A stretch of 64,000 nt of DNA from assembly GCF_004803795.1 (NCBI RefSeq), contig NZ_CP012543.1, positions 1,054,001-1,118,000 on the forward strand, written 5' to 3'. Within the stretch, counting starts at the first letter, position 1. Each line of letters begins with the position of its first letter. The stretch comes from Campylobacter rectus. GTDB taxonomy: Bacteria > Campylobacterota > Campylobacteria > Campylobacterales > Campylobacteraceae. The notes beneath the pieces were generated by a model, which saw only the letters and a program-made list of their open reading frames with translations, did no database searches and was not told where the DNA came from. A program made the position numbers and the translations under genes. This document shows, piece by piece, positions 26,750 to 35,695 of the stretch.

Positions 26750-28165
26750 TTATTTGATAACAAGGCCTTGGAAAAGTCCGCCGCGATTGACCCAGACGAG
26801 CGTCTTTTTGCCTTTTGCGTTTGCGAGAGCTTTGTTAAAATCGTCTAAATTTTTGATGTTTTCCTCGGCGATCTGGATGATGATATCGCCTCTTTCAAAG
26901 CCGATTTTCTCGGCATTTGAGCCGGCTTTTACGTCCGTTACCAAAACGCCTGTGACGTCCGGCACCAGTCTATATTTATACCTTGTATTGTCGTCGATCG
27001 CCGTTACGCTGAGACCCTCGATCGCTGCGCCGCCTTTTGTCGTTGCGCCACTTGACCGGGTATTGGCGTTAGCCAGTTTTACTTTGGCGGTTTCGATTTT
27101 GCCCGAGCGCTCGTATGTTAGCGCGATCTCCTTGTTCGGCGCTAGCGAGCCTATGATATTTTTGAGATCGTTGGCGTTTTTGATCTCTTTATCATTGATT
27201 TTGATGACCAGATCGCCTCTTTTTAATCCTGCCGTATCGGCGGGCAAGCCCTTTTCTACGCTGCTAATGAGCGCGCCTTCTTTATTTTTATAGATCTCTT
27301 TTTGCTGTTCGTTGAGATTTGATATCGTCACTCCGATGTAGCCGCGCTCGATCTTGCCGTCTTCGATCAGTTTTTTGGCGATATCTTTAGTCATATTTGA
27401 CGGGATGGCAAAGCCGATGCCGTTGTTTCCGCCGCTACGGCTAAGTATGGCCGAGTTTATGCCGACTAGATAGCCGCGGCTATCGACTAGTGCGCCGCCG
27501 GAGTTACCGGGATTTATCGAGGCGTCGGTTTGGATGAAATTTTCATATTGATTTAGTCCGATGTTATCTTTATTTAGGCCCGAGACGATACCTTGGGTGA
27601 TACTGCCGCCCACGCCGAAAGGATTTCCGATGGCAAATACTATATCGCCCTCCATCAGCTTGGCCGAGTCGGCAAAAGGTATGGCTTTTAACTCTTTGGC
27701 ATCGATTTTTATGATAGCTAGATCTGTCTTCGGGTCGGTGCCGATGATTTTAGCTTTATACTCTTTGTCGCTATCCAGTAGGGTGACTACGATCTCGTCG
27801 CTATCCTCTACGACGTGATTGTTCGTCACGATATAGCCGTCGGTGGATATGACGACGCCCGAGCCTAGAGAGTTGCTTTTTTGCTTTTCTTGCGGGATGT
27901 TAAACTGAAATCCGAAAAAGTCCTTAAAAAACGGGTCGCTAAACATATCGTTCATACCGACCGCGTTATTGCTAACGGTTTTTGTGGTTGAGATATTTAC
28001 GACGGATTTTTTAGCGTCGGCGATAGAGCTATTATATGACAGGACGATATTTTTGTTAAATTCGGGATTTACTCTAGTAAAATCCTCGGCGGGTTCGTTA
28101 AAATTTATGCTTGCGGCAAAGATCGCGCAAGAAGTAGCCAAAGATAATACCATTATCTTTTTCAT
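26750..28165 (-). CDS. htrA: Periplasmic serine protease/chaperone HtrA (DegP type)
   Basis: HtrA degrades or refolds damaged periplasmic proteins; the secreted Campylobacter enzyme also cuts host junction proteins. The 471-residue protein has a signal peptide and a trypsin-like domain with H117 (VTNNHVVE), D148 (PKTDLAIIKI) and S222 (INPGNSGGALV). Two PDZ domains follow, from about 265 (RGYIGVTIS) and 375. All catalytic residues are present. It is divergent from cbpA with promoters in both directions between them, as for Cj1228c/Cj1229. Confidence 0.96.
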   Translation of the reverse strand: MKKIMVLSLATSCAIFAASINFNEPAEDFTRVNPEFNKNIVLSYNSSIADAKKSVVNISTTKTVSNNAVGMNDMFSDPFFKDFFGFQFNIPQEKQKSNSLGSGVVISTDGYIVTNNHVVEDSDEIVVTLLDSDKEYKAKIIGTDPKTDLAIIKIDAKELKAIPFADSAKLMEGDIVFAIGNPFGVGGSITQGIVSGLNKDNIGLNQYENFIQTDASINPGNSGGALVDSRGYLVGINSAILSRSGGNNGIGFAIPSNMTKDIAKKLIEDGKIERGYIGVTISNLNEQQKEIYKNKEGALISSVEKGLPADTAGLKRGDLVIKINDKEIKNANDLKNIIGSLAPNKEIALTYERSGKIETAKVKLANANTRSSGATTKGGAAIEGLSVTAIDDNTRYKYRLVPDVTGVLVTDVKAGSNAEKIGFERGDIIIQIAEENIKNLDDFNKALANAKGKKTLVWVNRGGLFQGLVIK

Positions 28166-28200
28166 TGCTTTTCCTTTTGATAGAGTTTTTTCAAAGTGCG

Positions 28201-28206
28201 ATTATA
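28201..28206 (-). promoter_or_regulatory. -10 box of htrA
   Basis: TATAAT on the minus strand, 36 bases before the htrA start codon, with a weak TTTACA-like -35 further up. Confidence 0.6.
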
Positions 28207-28272
28207 AGGCGTTAAGTCCAATGTAAAGTTAATTATTCTTTAAGCCGTTTAAAATCATTTTATTTACTATAA

Positions 28273-28293
28273 CTTGATTGACACACGCTAAAC
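28273..28293. promoter_or_regulatory. Possible HspR (HAIR-like) operator over the cbpA promoter
   Basis: CTTGATT-N7-GCTAAAC resembles the HAIR consensus CTTGAGT-N7-ACTCAAG: six of seven in the left half, four of seven in the right. It overlaps the -35 box of cbpA-hspR, where an autorepressor would be expected to bind. The right half is poor, so this is tentative. Confidence 0.4.
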
Positions 28294-28307
28294 CTTTGTG
28301 CTATAAT
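28278..28307 (+). promoter_or_regulatory. Consensus promoter of cbpA-hspR
   Basis: TTGACA (28278-28283), an 18-base spacer and TATAAT (28302-28307). A full -35 is unusual for Campylobacter, which suggests a strong promoter held down by a repressor. Confidence 0.85.
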
Positions 28308-28340
28308 CTCTATAAAATTTATTGACTAAAAGGACATAAT

Positions 28341-29210
28341 ATGAGCAATAGTCTTTACGAAACGTTAGGAGTGTCCGAAAAAGCCACCGGCGACGAGATC
28401 AAAAAGGCCTATCGCAGGCTGGCTCGCAAATATCACCCCGATATCAACAAAGACCCTAGCGCAGAGGATAAATTTAAAGAGATAAATGCTGCATATGAAA
28501 TTTTAAGCGACGAAAAGAAGCGCGCACAATACGACAGACACGGCGATGCGATGTTCGGCGGGCAAAATTTCCACGATTTTGCATCAAGCTCGGGTATGGG
28601 AAATTTGGACGAAATTTTAAAAAATATCTTCGGCGGAGGCGGATTTAGCGGATTTTCCAGCAGAGGCTTTGGCGACTTTACGCAAACGGGCGGATTTGGA
28701 GGATTTGGCGAAGAGGAGGACTTGGATGCGCGCGCGAAAGTAACGATTCCTTTTGACGTGGCCGTAAAAGGCGGAGAGCATACGATAAATTTCGGCGGCG
28801 AGAGTATCAAAATAAAAATCCCAAACGGTATTGCGGGCGGCGAAAAGTTACGCATAAAAGGCAAAGGCGGCGGCGGTCGCGGCGATCTCATCCTCACGGT
28901 AAATGTCGCGCCTAGCAATGAGTATGAAAGAGACGGCGATGACCTCTATAAAGACGTGCTAATCCCGCTAAAAACGATGATGTTCGGCGGTAAGATAGAG
29001 GTAAAAACGTTTAAAAAAGACGTGACGATAAAAATCTCCGAAAACTCAAAATCCGGGCAAAAAATCAGGCTCAAAGGATACGGCGTGCAAAATAGAAAAA
29101 GCGGGATATTCGGCGATCTATACCTGCGAGCGCGCGTGTCATTGCCGGACGTAAATGCCCTGGACGGCGAGCTGGCCGAGCTTATGAAGCAAAAACTCCC
29201 GGAGGCATAA
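28341..29210 (+). CDS. cbpA: DnaJ-like co-chaperone CbpA
   Basis: A 289-residue J-protein that stimulates the DnaK ATPase. The J domain has the HPD motif in [11 protein letters not shown] at about residue 36. A Gly/Phe-rich linker follows at 70-130 ([17 protein letters not shown]), then two C-terminal substrate-binding domains ([35 protein letters not shown]). The zinc finger of DnaJ is absent, which separates CbpA from DnaJ. It is directly followed by hspR (one-base gap), as in C. jejuni and H. pylori. Confidence 0.95.
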   Translation: MSNSLYETLGVSEKATGDEIKKAYRRLARKYHPDINKDPSAEDKFKEINAAYEILSDEKKRAQYDRHGDAMFGGQNFHDFASSSGMGNLDEILKNIFGGGGFSGFSSRGFGDFTQTGGFGGFGEEEDLDARAKVTIPFDVAVKGGEHTINFGGESIKIKIPNGIAGGEKLRIKGKGGGGRGDLILTVNVAPSNEYERDGDDLYKDVLIPLKTMMFGGKIEVKTFKKDVTIKISENSKSGQKIRLKGYGVQNRKSGIFGDLYLRARVSLPDVNALDGELAELMKQKLPEA

Positions 29211-29211
29211 G

Positions 29212-29589
29212 ATGAAACAATACGAAGAACCGGTCTATCTAATCAGCGTCGTAGCCAAAGTGCTCTCCATACATCCGCAAACGCTGCGCCAATACGAGCG
29301 CGAGGGGCTGCTGGAGCCATCAAGAACCGAGGGCAAGATGCGCCTTTACTCTGAAAAAGATATGGACCGCATCAAGATGATACTGCGTCTAACGCGCGAT
29401 CTGGGCGTAAATTTGGCCGGCGTCGATATCATCTTGCAGCTAAAAGAGCAGATCGAACAGTCTGAAAATTTGATCAAGCAGATGAAAGAGGAGCTGGCTA
29501 AATTTGAGCAGGGCGGCGTACCGTCCAAAAAGGCTCTGGTAAAGCGCAAAAATAGCTTTGATCTCATCTTTTACGATGATAAAAGTTAA
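29212..29589 (+). CDS. hspR: MerR-family heat-shock repressor HspR
   Basis: A 125-residue MerR-type repressor. The winged helix-turn-helix is visible in VAKVLSIHPQTLRQYEREGL with LEPSRTEGKMRLYSEKDM, and a short coiled-coil dimer helix follows (QLKEQIEQSENLIKQMKEEL). HspR with DnaK-type feedback represses chaperone genes in Epsilonproteobacteria and usually its own cbpA-hspR operon. It lies one base after cbpA. A candidate operator is at 28273. Confidence 0.93.
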   Translation: MKQYEEPVYLISVVAKVLSIHPQTLRQYEREGLLEPSRTEGKMRLYSEKDMDRIKMILRLTRDLGVNLAGVDIILQLKEQIEQSENLIKQMKEELAKFEQGGVPSKKALVKRKNSFDLIFYDDKS

Positions 29590-29714
29590 GCCTTTTTATC
29601 GTTAAAAAAGGTAAAATCGGGTAAAATTTATTTATAAAACGCGTCAAATTTGAGGCTGTAAGGGCGCTAAATTTAGCCTTAAATTTGCCCCGCTTTGAAC
29701 TCAAATGAGGCACA

Positions 29715-31160
29715 ATGTTAGAAACTTTTTTACTATTTTTCTCTATCCTGCTTATCGCTTGTATCGTCTCTAGCAAGGTTTCAGACAGATTTGGCATACC
29801 ATCGCTCGTAGTTTTTTTGGCTGTCGGTATGCTGGCGGGCTCGGACGGGCTGCTGGGGCTTTCTTTTGATAATCGCCAAATCGCCCAGGACGTGGGCACT
29901 ATCGCGCTTATTTTTATACTTTATGCGGGCGGGCTGGATACGAATCTAAAATCTATCCGCCCGGTTATGATAAACGGCATCATCCTAGCTACGCTCGGCG
30001 TCGTGCTCACAGCCGGCGCGATAGCCGTACTCGTAAAATATCTGCTCGGCCTTGATTGGCTCGAGGCTTTGCTTTTTGGTTCTATCATCTCCTCGACCGA
30101 TGCGGCGGCGGTGTTTGCGATACTCGGGGCGAAGGAAATTTCGCTGCGAAACAACATCCGTCCGCTTTTAGAGCTGGAGTCCGGATCAAACGACCCGATG
30201 GCGATATTTTTGACTCTTACGATGATACAAATCATCTCCGTAGCCACGGTCCCTAGCGTTCCGGATGTGGCGCTGACGCTGGTGAAGCAGTTTTTGCTAG
30301 GCGGGCTGATGGGCTATATGTTCGGCGTCGCGCTACCCGGGCTTTTTAACCGCCTCAGGCTTGAGTACTGGGGACTTTACCCCGTGTTTTCGATGGCTTG
30401 GGTGCTACTTTTATACGTGCTAGCCGGCAAGATCGGCGGTAACGGCTTTCTGGCCGTCTATATCGCGGGTATGTTTATAAATAAAAAAGAGTTCGCGCAT
30501 AAGAAAAATTTGATCGGTTTTCACGACGGTATCGCATGGACGATGCAAATCGTCATCTTTTTGACGCTGGGGCTTTTGGTAAATCCTTCTCAGCTGCCAG
30601 CCGTCGCGCTTGCGGGCGTAGCGATAGCTTTTTGGATTATGTTCGTCGCGCGTCCGATGGGCGTTTTTCTCTCGCTTTTGTTTTCAAGGTATAGCGTCAA
30701 AGAAAAGATGTTTATCTCGTGGGTCGGGCTTCGCGGCGTCGTTCCTATCGTGCTTGCGACCTATCCGTTCGGCGCAAATTTACCGCGCTCGGAGCTTATT
30801 TTTAACACGATATTTTTCGTCGTATTTATCTCGATCATCATCCAAGGTATGACGCTGGAAAAAGCCGCGCAAAAATGCGGCGTCAAAGAAGAAGTCGCCG
30901 CAGAAGAGGTCGAAATGTCGAATTTGCCGATCTTTTATCATACTTTGCGCCAATATACGATACGCTTTGGCTCCGAGATCATCGGTAAAAACTTAGCCGA
31001 GCTCGAGCTGCCTAGCGACTTTTTGGTGCTTTTGGTTAAACGCAAGGGCGAATACGTCAAACCGACGGGCTCATCGGTGTTTGAGGAGGGCGACTTGCTG
31101 CTCATTCAGTGCGAGGACGAGAACAAATATAACGAAATCATAAAGACGTTTACGGCATAG
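29715..31160 (+). CDS. K+/H+ antiporter of the NhaP2 (CvrA) type
   Basis: A 481-residue CPA1 family antiporter with about 12 membrane helices. Signatures include SSTDAAAVFAILG and LELESGSNDPMAIFLT, which hold the transport aspartates. The C-terminal ~80 residues are a TrkA-C regulatory domain (GSEIIGKNLAELELPSDFLV). The C. jejuni equivalent is Cj1231, named kefB there, but the sequence here is nearer NhaP2. It exports K+ or Na+ in exchange for protons; ion choice is not readable from the sequence. It lies 125 bases after hspR. Confidence 0.88.
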   Translation: MLETFLLFFSILLIACIVSSKVSDRFGIPSLVVFLAVGMLAGSDGLLGLSFDNRQIAQDVGTIALIFILYAGGLDTNLKSIRPVMINGIILATLGVVLTAGAIAVLVKYLLGLDWLEALLFGSIISSTDAAAVFAILGAKEISLRNNIRPLLELESGSNDPMAIFLTLTMIQIISVATVPSVPDVALTLVKQFLLGGLMGYMFGVALPGLFNRLRLEYWGLYPVFSMAWVLLLYVLAGKIGGNGFLAVYIAGMFINKKEFAHKKNLIGFHDGIAWTMQIVIFLTLGLLVNPSQLPAVALAGVAIAFWIMFVARPMGVFLSLLFSRYSVKEKMFISWVGLRGVVPIVLATYPFGANLPRSELIFNTIFFVVFISIIIQGMTLEKAAQKCGVKEEVAAEEVEMSNLPIFYHTLRQYTIRFGSEIIGKNLAELELPSDFLVLLVKRKGEYVKPTGSSVFEEGDLLLIQCEDENKYNEIIKTFTA

Positions 31161-31226
31161 TTGCAGTAGTGGAGGGGGTCACGCTTGGCACAGTAACCAC
31201 CTAAATCCACGAAATTTTGTATTTTT

Positions 31227-31252
31227 CTTGCGGTAATAAGAATTACCGCAAG
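31227..31252. terminator. Hairpin between antiporter and RTX genes
   Basis: An 11-bp perfect stem, CTTGCGGTAAT and ATTACCGCAAG, with a 4-base loop, between the convergent ends of the two genes. T-rich sequence flanks it on the plus side, so it may terminate in either direction. Confidence 0.7.
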
Positions 31253-31260
31253 AAGCTTTA

Positions 31261-33126
31261 TTATTCTATTTCGTCCTCGATAGCCTGATAAAAAGAGCAA
31301 GTTTTATTAAAATAATCATAAGTCTTACCATAGCCTGAGCTTACGTAATCTTCATAGACTTGAAGCGCAAAAGAATAAAAAATATCATAAGGGGTTTTAA
31401 AATCTGAATATCTGATAGCTTTTTCATCTAGCTTAAAATAAAACTCATTGTAGGAAATATAATAATGGTCGGCATTCTTATTAAAATCATTAAATACTCC
31501 TTCAAACATTTCATAAAAAGACGGAATAGATTGAAATTTAGAAGTAGAAACGCGCATATTGTTTTTAGTAAGATACATGGAGCCGCCATCTTCCCAATCG
31601 CCGCTTTCATCATCCATTTTTGGGCCTATCATTTTTCCATCCTCTAAAGAAAACTGCATACCGCGGCGAGCATTGCCCAAAAAATCAAAACAAACAAAAA
31701 CAGACAACTGGGTTAAATTTCGTCCAAAGTAATCACTATAACCAGAAAAAGCGTGCCCCTCAAAGAAAAAAGTAATGCCGTCATAGCGATATTTTTTATT
31801 ATTTTGTGTGTCGTCTTTCAAGACTATTCCTAAAAACCCTCTTTCATTATCTCTAAAATTTTTATCAAATTCCATTATGGTTAATTTTTTGCCGTTTTTC
31901 ATCGTTACCGTCAGAGTAGTAGTTTTGGCATTTTTATTTTCTATTTTGTATTCCTCTTGGTTGCTTCCTATATAGGCATCTTTGTTTTTATCGTATATTC
32001 CGCCTTTTAGCTCAACCCCATCAAACAATACTCTACCCTTACCGTCGCTATCTTCTATGATATCTTTATCTCCTACTATATAAGTATCAAAGCCTCCAAA
32101 ACCTTTTAGAGTATCTGACGCATTGTCTTCGAGTTCGCTGATTCCGCTAGAGTATAGAGTATCGTCTCCAGATGTCGTTCCTAATATTTTATCCTCCCCC
32201 TTTCCTCCTATTATCGTTACGCCTTTATCTTGATTTTCGAGATAGTATTTAAACAAATGTCTTGCGGAGCTTTTTACGCCGGATATCGTTTCGCTATCGT
32301 TAGTTCCGTATATTATTACTTTGCCTTTATCGTCTATAAACTGCGTAACGCCGCTTTCCCATAACTCATCTACTATATTTAGTATAGGTTTTAAAACATT
32401 GACAGTGTTAATGCGACTATACTCCTGTGCGTGTCTATTTTGATCATATTCAAATTCCGATCTGGTATACGGTTTATTGTTTGTATATACTTCTTTTAGG
32501 TCGACTGAACTAGGAAATTCTATATCAAATCTTTTGCCTATTCTATAGGGATCGATATCGTCTTCAAGATATGCATAGTTGCCTAGTATAGCTAGCCAAT
32601 TTTTAGAGCTAAAATCAAAATTATCCATTAGGGGTAGCAAGGTGAGATTTTCTATATACCGCTCTCCATCTTTTGTTACTATAAATTTAGCAAATTTATT
32701 TATAGCATATCCTTGAGAGTTTAGTATATATGTTCTTCTCGCCCATTCCTCATTATTATTTCCTTTGAAGTATATGTGTTGATATGCATGTATATATTCT
32801 TCTAAATTTCCTTCAGCTTCTTTCTTGCTTTTGCCATATGCGAATTTTTCTCTACTATATATGCCTGGCATTAGAGGAGTATCTTCATTGAAAAACCTTT
32901 GAACTACTTTTATCTTGCTAGCATTTGCAAATCTTCCGTATGTCTTCATAAATTCTTCTATGTATTCTTTGTTTACGGTTACCTTTACTTCATCTTTTCT
33001 ACCTATAAATTTTTCGTTGGCAAGCTCCTCTTTGCTTGGAGTGGTTTTTTGACCGTAGAGGTATATATTTGTTATTACCTTAGGATCCATTAGCTCTTCT
33101 AGCGTAACTTTTATTTCGATTTCCAT
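31261..33126 (-). CDS. RTX-type secreted protein with unique C-terminal domain
   Basis: A 621-residue protein with a short calcium-binding RTX region in the middle: GGKGEDKIL at 307-315, then TSGDDTLYSSG and GFGGFDTYIVG to about 352. The following segment (VLFDGVELKGGIY, LTVTMKNGKKLTIMEF, GFLGIVLKDD) is the fold commonly found after RTX repeats in bacterial RTX proteins. The N-terminal ~290 residues and the C-terminal ~180 are unknown. There is no N-terminal signal peptide, as expected for type I secretion. It is AT-rich compared with its neighbours and is probably acquired. The upstream gene at 33137 is 10 bases away. A toxin role is plausible but unproven. Confidence 0.75.
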   Translation of the reverse strand: MEIEIKVTLEELMDPKVITNIYLYGQKTTPSKEELANEKFIGRKDEVKVTVNKEYIEEFMKTYGRFANASKIKVVQRFFNEDTPLMPGIYSREKFAYGKSKKEAEGNLEEYIHAYQHIYFKGNNNEEWARRTYILNSQGYAINKFAKFIVTKDGERYIENLTLLPLMDNFDFSSKNWLAILGNYAYLEDDIDPYRIGKRFDIEFPSSVDLKEVYTNNKPYTRSEFEYDQNRHAQEYSRINTVNVLKPILNIVDELWESGVTQFIDDKGKVIIYGTNDSETISGVKSSARHLFKYYLENQDKGVTIIGGKGEDKILGTTSGDDTLYSSGISELEDNASDTLKGFGGFDTYIVGDKDIIEDSDGKGRVLFDGVELKGGIYDKNKDAYIGSNQEEYKIENKNAKTTTLTVTMKNGKKLTIMEFDKNFRDNERGFLGIVLKDDTQNNKKYRYDGITFFFEGHAFSGYSDYFGRNLTQLSVFVCFDFLGNARRGMQFSLEDGKMIGPKMDDESGDWEDGGSMYLTKNNMRVSTSKFQSIPSFYEMFEGVFNDFNKNADHYYISYNEFYFKLDEKAIRYSDFKTPYDIFYSFALQVYEDYVSSGYGKTYDYFNKTCSFYQAIEDEIE

Positions 33127-33136
33127 ATTTTTCTCC

Positions 33137-33862
33137 TTATTTTAGTTTTTTATAGTATTTGTAGCATTCTGGGTCTTCGTCGTCGGAAGCTTTTGTAAAT
33201 TTTCTACACACTACGTCTTCATCTTTTAATGTTAACACCTCCCTTCTATCCAATTCGCCTCCTTCAAAGTCCATTATTTCGAAATCTCCAAACGGATATT
33301 TTCCTAATCCGTAGTTACACCAAGCGCAATACGGTATCATATAGTACGCTCTTCTTTTAGATACTTTATAATATTGCCCATTTGGCCGATTATGCGCAAA
33401 GGCTATCATCGATAGACTGTCATATAGGGCTTTGGTTTCGTCGTCAAAGTAGTAAAAAAAGTGAAAAAAAGCCGCGCTTTCAAAAAAATAATTAAAACTG
33501 TAATCTACGCTTGATAAGCAACCTATGTATTTTTTAGATTTTTGATCGGTTGAGTTTATATAGTATTCCCCAGTATCTATCGAATCATAGTCTCCCCATA
33601 CTTTCTTGCTACAATACTTATAAAATTTATCTTTTTCTCTTTTGAATATAGGCTCGTAGCTTGATACTATCTCGTCGGCTTCTTGTTCGGTTTTTCCCGA
33701 TGCTATAGCTCTCGCTCTGATATTTTTCTTTAGAAAGTTTATTTCATAGTTTATAACTTCATCTTTCATATACTCTAGCACTTCGGCTTTTCTAACATGC
33801 GCGATCAAAAACGGTATAGTGTAAATAATAAATAAGAATATAAATATCTTGAAGATTTTCAT
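33137..33862 (-). CDS. Unrecognised membrane-anchored protein paired with RTX gene
   Basis: A 241-residue protein with one N-terminal hydrophobic helix (FKIFIFLFIIYTIPFLI), either an uncleaved signal or an anchor; the rest would be periplasmic. Cysteines occur mainly in the second half (CSKKVW, IGCLSS, PYCAWCNYG, VVCRKF, PECYKY), possibly as disulfides. It is AT-rich like the RTX gene and is the first gene of the pair, 10 bases before it. It has no clear family. A role as immunity or secretion partner of the RTX protein is inferred only from the pairing. Confidence 0.65.
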   Translation of the reverse strand: MKIFKIFIFLFIIYTIPFLIAHVRKAEVLEYMKDEVINYEINFLKKNIRARAIASGKTEQEADEIVSSYEPIFKREKDKFYKYCSKKVWGDYDSIDTGEYYINSTDQKSKKYIGCLSSVDYSFNYFFESAAFFHFFYYFDDETKALYDSLSMIAFAHNRPNGQYYKVSKRRAYYMIPYCAWCNYGLGKYPFGDFEIMDFEGGELDRREVLTLKDEDVVCRKFTKASDDEDPECYKYYKKLK

Positions 33863-33999
33863 TAAGCATCCTTTTAAATTTTAAAGCTTATTAATGATTT
33901 TGCGGTATGTTATCATAATTTATTTTATGCAAAGCCAACTATTCTAAAATATTTTATTTGTTTGTAGTGTGATTTTTAAGTAAAATTTGACGAATAAAA

Positions 34000-34021
34000 T
34001 TTGGAGGATCAATCCTCCAAA
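34000..34021 (-). terminator. Terminator overlapping the metY stop codon
   Basis: TTTGGAGGAT-CA-ATCCTCCAAA, a 10-bp stem with a 2-base loop, followed on the minus strand by ATTTTATT. The TGA stop of metY (34011-34009) lies inside the hairpin, so translation ends within the terminator. Confidence 0.75.
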
Positions 34022-35283
34022 GCCTGCGCGAGATCGGCGATGAGGTCGTCCGCGTTTTCTAGGCCGACGCTGATTCTGATTAGCTCCTTTGTTATGCCCG
34101 CTTTTGCTAGCTCCTCGCTTGAGAGCTGCTGATGCGTGGTGGAAGCCGGATGCGTGATGAGCGACTTTGAGTCGCCGATATTTACGACGATTTTAAAGAG
34201 CTTTACCTTGCCGAGCATTTTTACGGCGCGCTCATAGCTATCGGTTTCAAAGCACATTAGTCCGCTAGCCATACCGTCCTTGAAGTATTTTTGCGCCTTT
34301 TCGTGCTCCGGGTCGCTTTTTAGCGTCGGATAGGTTACGCGCTTGACGTGCTTGTGCGAGTTTAAAAACTCGGCTATTTTTTGCGCATTTTGCGAGTGCC
34401 TCTCGATACGCACGCTCAAAGTCTCAAGCCCCTGGATGAGCTGCCATGAGTTAAAAGGCGAGATCGTAGCGCCTATATCGCGCACCAAAGCCACCCTCAT
34501 ACGCAGCGTATAAATGTCGAATTTATCTGCCATTTGAGCGTAAACTAGCCCGTGATAGCTCTCATCCGGCTCGTTAAAGTGCGCGTATCTGGCGTTGCCG
34601 ACTAGTTTAGCGTTTAAATTTTTGCTAGCTACGACCGCGCCCGCTAGGCTTAAGCCTTGGCCGCAGATATATTTGCTCGCGCTATGCACGACGACGTCTA
34701 TGCCGTGATTTAGCGGCTGGAAAATGATCGGCGTAGGCACGGTGTTGTCGGCGATCGTTACGACGCCGTGCCTGTCCGCGATCTCTACGATTTTTTTAAA
34801 ATTCGGGATGGCGATTTGCGGGTTTGAGAGCGTCTCGAAAAATATCGCGCGCGTTTTGCCGTCTATCAAATTTTCAAGATCATCCGCGCTGTCGCTGTCA
34901 AACACCCGCGCCTCGATGCCGAAACGTTTAAACGTGTGCATACAAAGAACCATCGTGCCGCCGTAAACTTTCTTTGAGATGATGATATTGTCGCCCGCTG
35001 CGGCTAAATTTGCGATCGCGTAAAATGTCGCCGCCTGACCGCTAGCCGTCACGATAGAGGCCGAGCCCTCCTCTAGCGCGGCTATGCGGCTCTCCAGCAC
35101 GTCGGTCGTCGGGTTGCCCAGCCTCGTGTATACGTGACCGGGAGCTTCTAGCGCAAATCTCATCGCGGCCGTTTCGGCGCTACCGAAATCATAGGCCGTC
35201 GTCTGGTAAATCGGCACCGCCGTAGCGCCCGGACCCGCCTTGGTATCATAGCCGTAATGCGTGGCGATCGTTTCTTTTTGCAT
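34009..35283 (-). CDS. metY: O-acetylhomoserine sulfhydrylase
   Basis: MetY makes homocysteine from O-acetylhomoserine and sulfide in methionine synthesis. The 424-residue PLP enzyme shows the Cys/Met-metabolism family marks: YTRLGNPTTDVLE early, SGQAATFYAI, and the PLP lysine in VHSASKYICGQG at about 210. I took the ATG at 35283 because AAGGAG is just upstream, rather than the TTG-type start 24 bases earlier. It is transcribed away from 35363, each with a TATAAT box. It is between the RTX island and the Cj1232-like gene, where C. jejuni has no metY. Confidence 0.93.
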   Translation of the reverse strand: MQKETIATHYGYDTKAGPGATAVPIYQTTAYDFGSAETAAMRFALEAPGHVYTRLGNPTTDVLESRIAALEEGSASIVTASGQAATFYAIANLAAAGDNIIISKKVYGGTMVLCMHTFKRFGIEARVFDSDSADDLENLIDGKTRAIFFETLSNPQIAIPNFKKIVEIADRHGVVTIADNTVPTPIIFQPLNHGIDVVVHSASKYICGQGLSLAGAVVASKNLNAKLVGNARYAHFNEPDESYHGLVYAQMADKFDIYTLRMRVALVRDIGATISPFNSWQLIQGLETLSVRIERHSQNAQKIAEFLNSHKHVKRVTYPTLKSDPEHEKAQKYFKDGMASGLMCFETDSYERAVKMLGKVKLFKIVVNIGDSKSLITHPASTTHQQLSSEELAKAGITKELIRISVGLENADDLIADLAQALED

Positions 35284-35309
35284 CTTTTCTCCTTGTAAAT
35301 TTTGCACGC

Positions 35310-35315
35310 ATTATA
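35310..35315 (-). promoter_or_regulatory. -10 box of metY
   Basis: TATAAT on the minus strand 27 bases before the metY ATG, inside the short divergent region. Confidence 0.65.
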
Positions 35316-35333
35316 ACCGCTAAAAGTTTAAAT

Positions 35334-35342
35334 TGGTATAAT
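35334..35342 (+). promoter_or_regulatory. Extended -10 promoter, TGGTATAAT
   Basis: TGG followed by TATAAT, 21 bases before the ATG at 35363. It would serve that gene and the overlapping HAD gene. Confidence 0.7.
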
Positions 35343-35362
35343 TGGGCTTTTGAAAGGAAAAA

Positions 35363-35695
35363 ATGGCTGAACAAAACGACAAATTTAAGCGCGTAAAATA
35401 CCTGCGCGGCCTGGAAAAATTCGCCAAAGCCGCGATTAGCGCGCTAAAAAGAGAGGATTTTAACGAGGACGAATTTCGCGCTAGAGTGGGCAAAAACGCC
35501 AAAATTTTACGCAAGATCGAGCCGGTTTTTTTAGATAACGCCTACTCGAAATCTCTTGAAAATTTCGTAAATTTGATCGTAAAGGGCGGCGAGAGAAGCG
35601 AGTTAATAGCCTGCGCCAACGCGCTAGAAAAGCTAAAAAACCAAAAAACATATAAAAAAGAAAAACATAGAAAAAAATATAAGGACGAAGAGTGA
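35363..35695 (+). CDS. Small basic conserved protein, Cj1232 type
   Basis: A 110-residue helical protein with a strongly basic tail (KEKHRKKYKDEE). No signal or membrane helix. Function unknown; the assignment is by position, before a HAD hydrolase gene as in Cj1232-Cj1233. It ends overlapping the HAD gene by four bases (ATGA type). GAAAGGA lies before the ATG. Confidence 0.75.
   Translation: MAEQNDKFKRVKYLRGLEKFAKAAISALKREDFNEDEFRARVGKNAKILRKIEPVFLDNAYSKSLENFVNLIVKGGERSELIACANALEKLKNQKTYKKEKHRKKYKDEE

Noticed and set aside
31261-33126. Lipase or protease function for the RTX protein
   Set aside because: No GxSxG or HExxH motif is visible in the frame.
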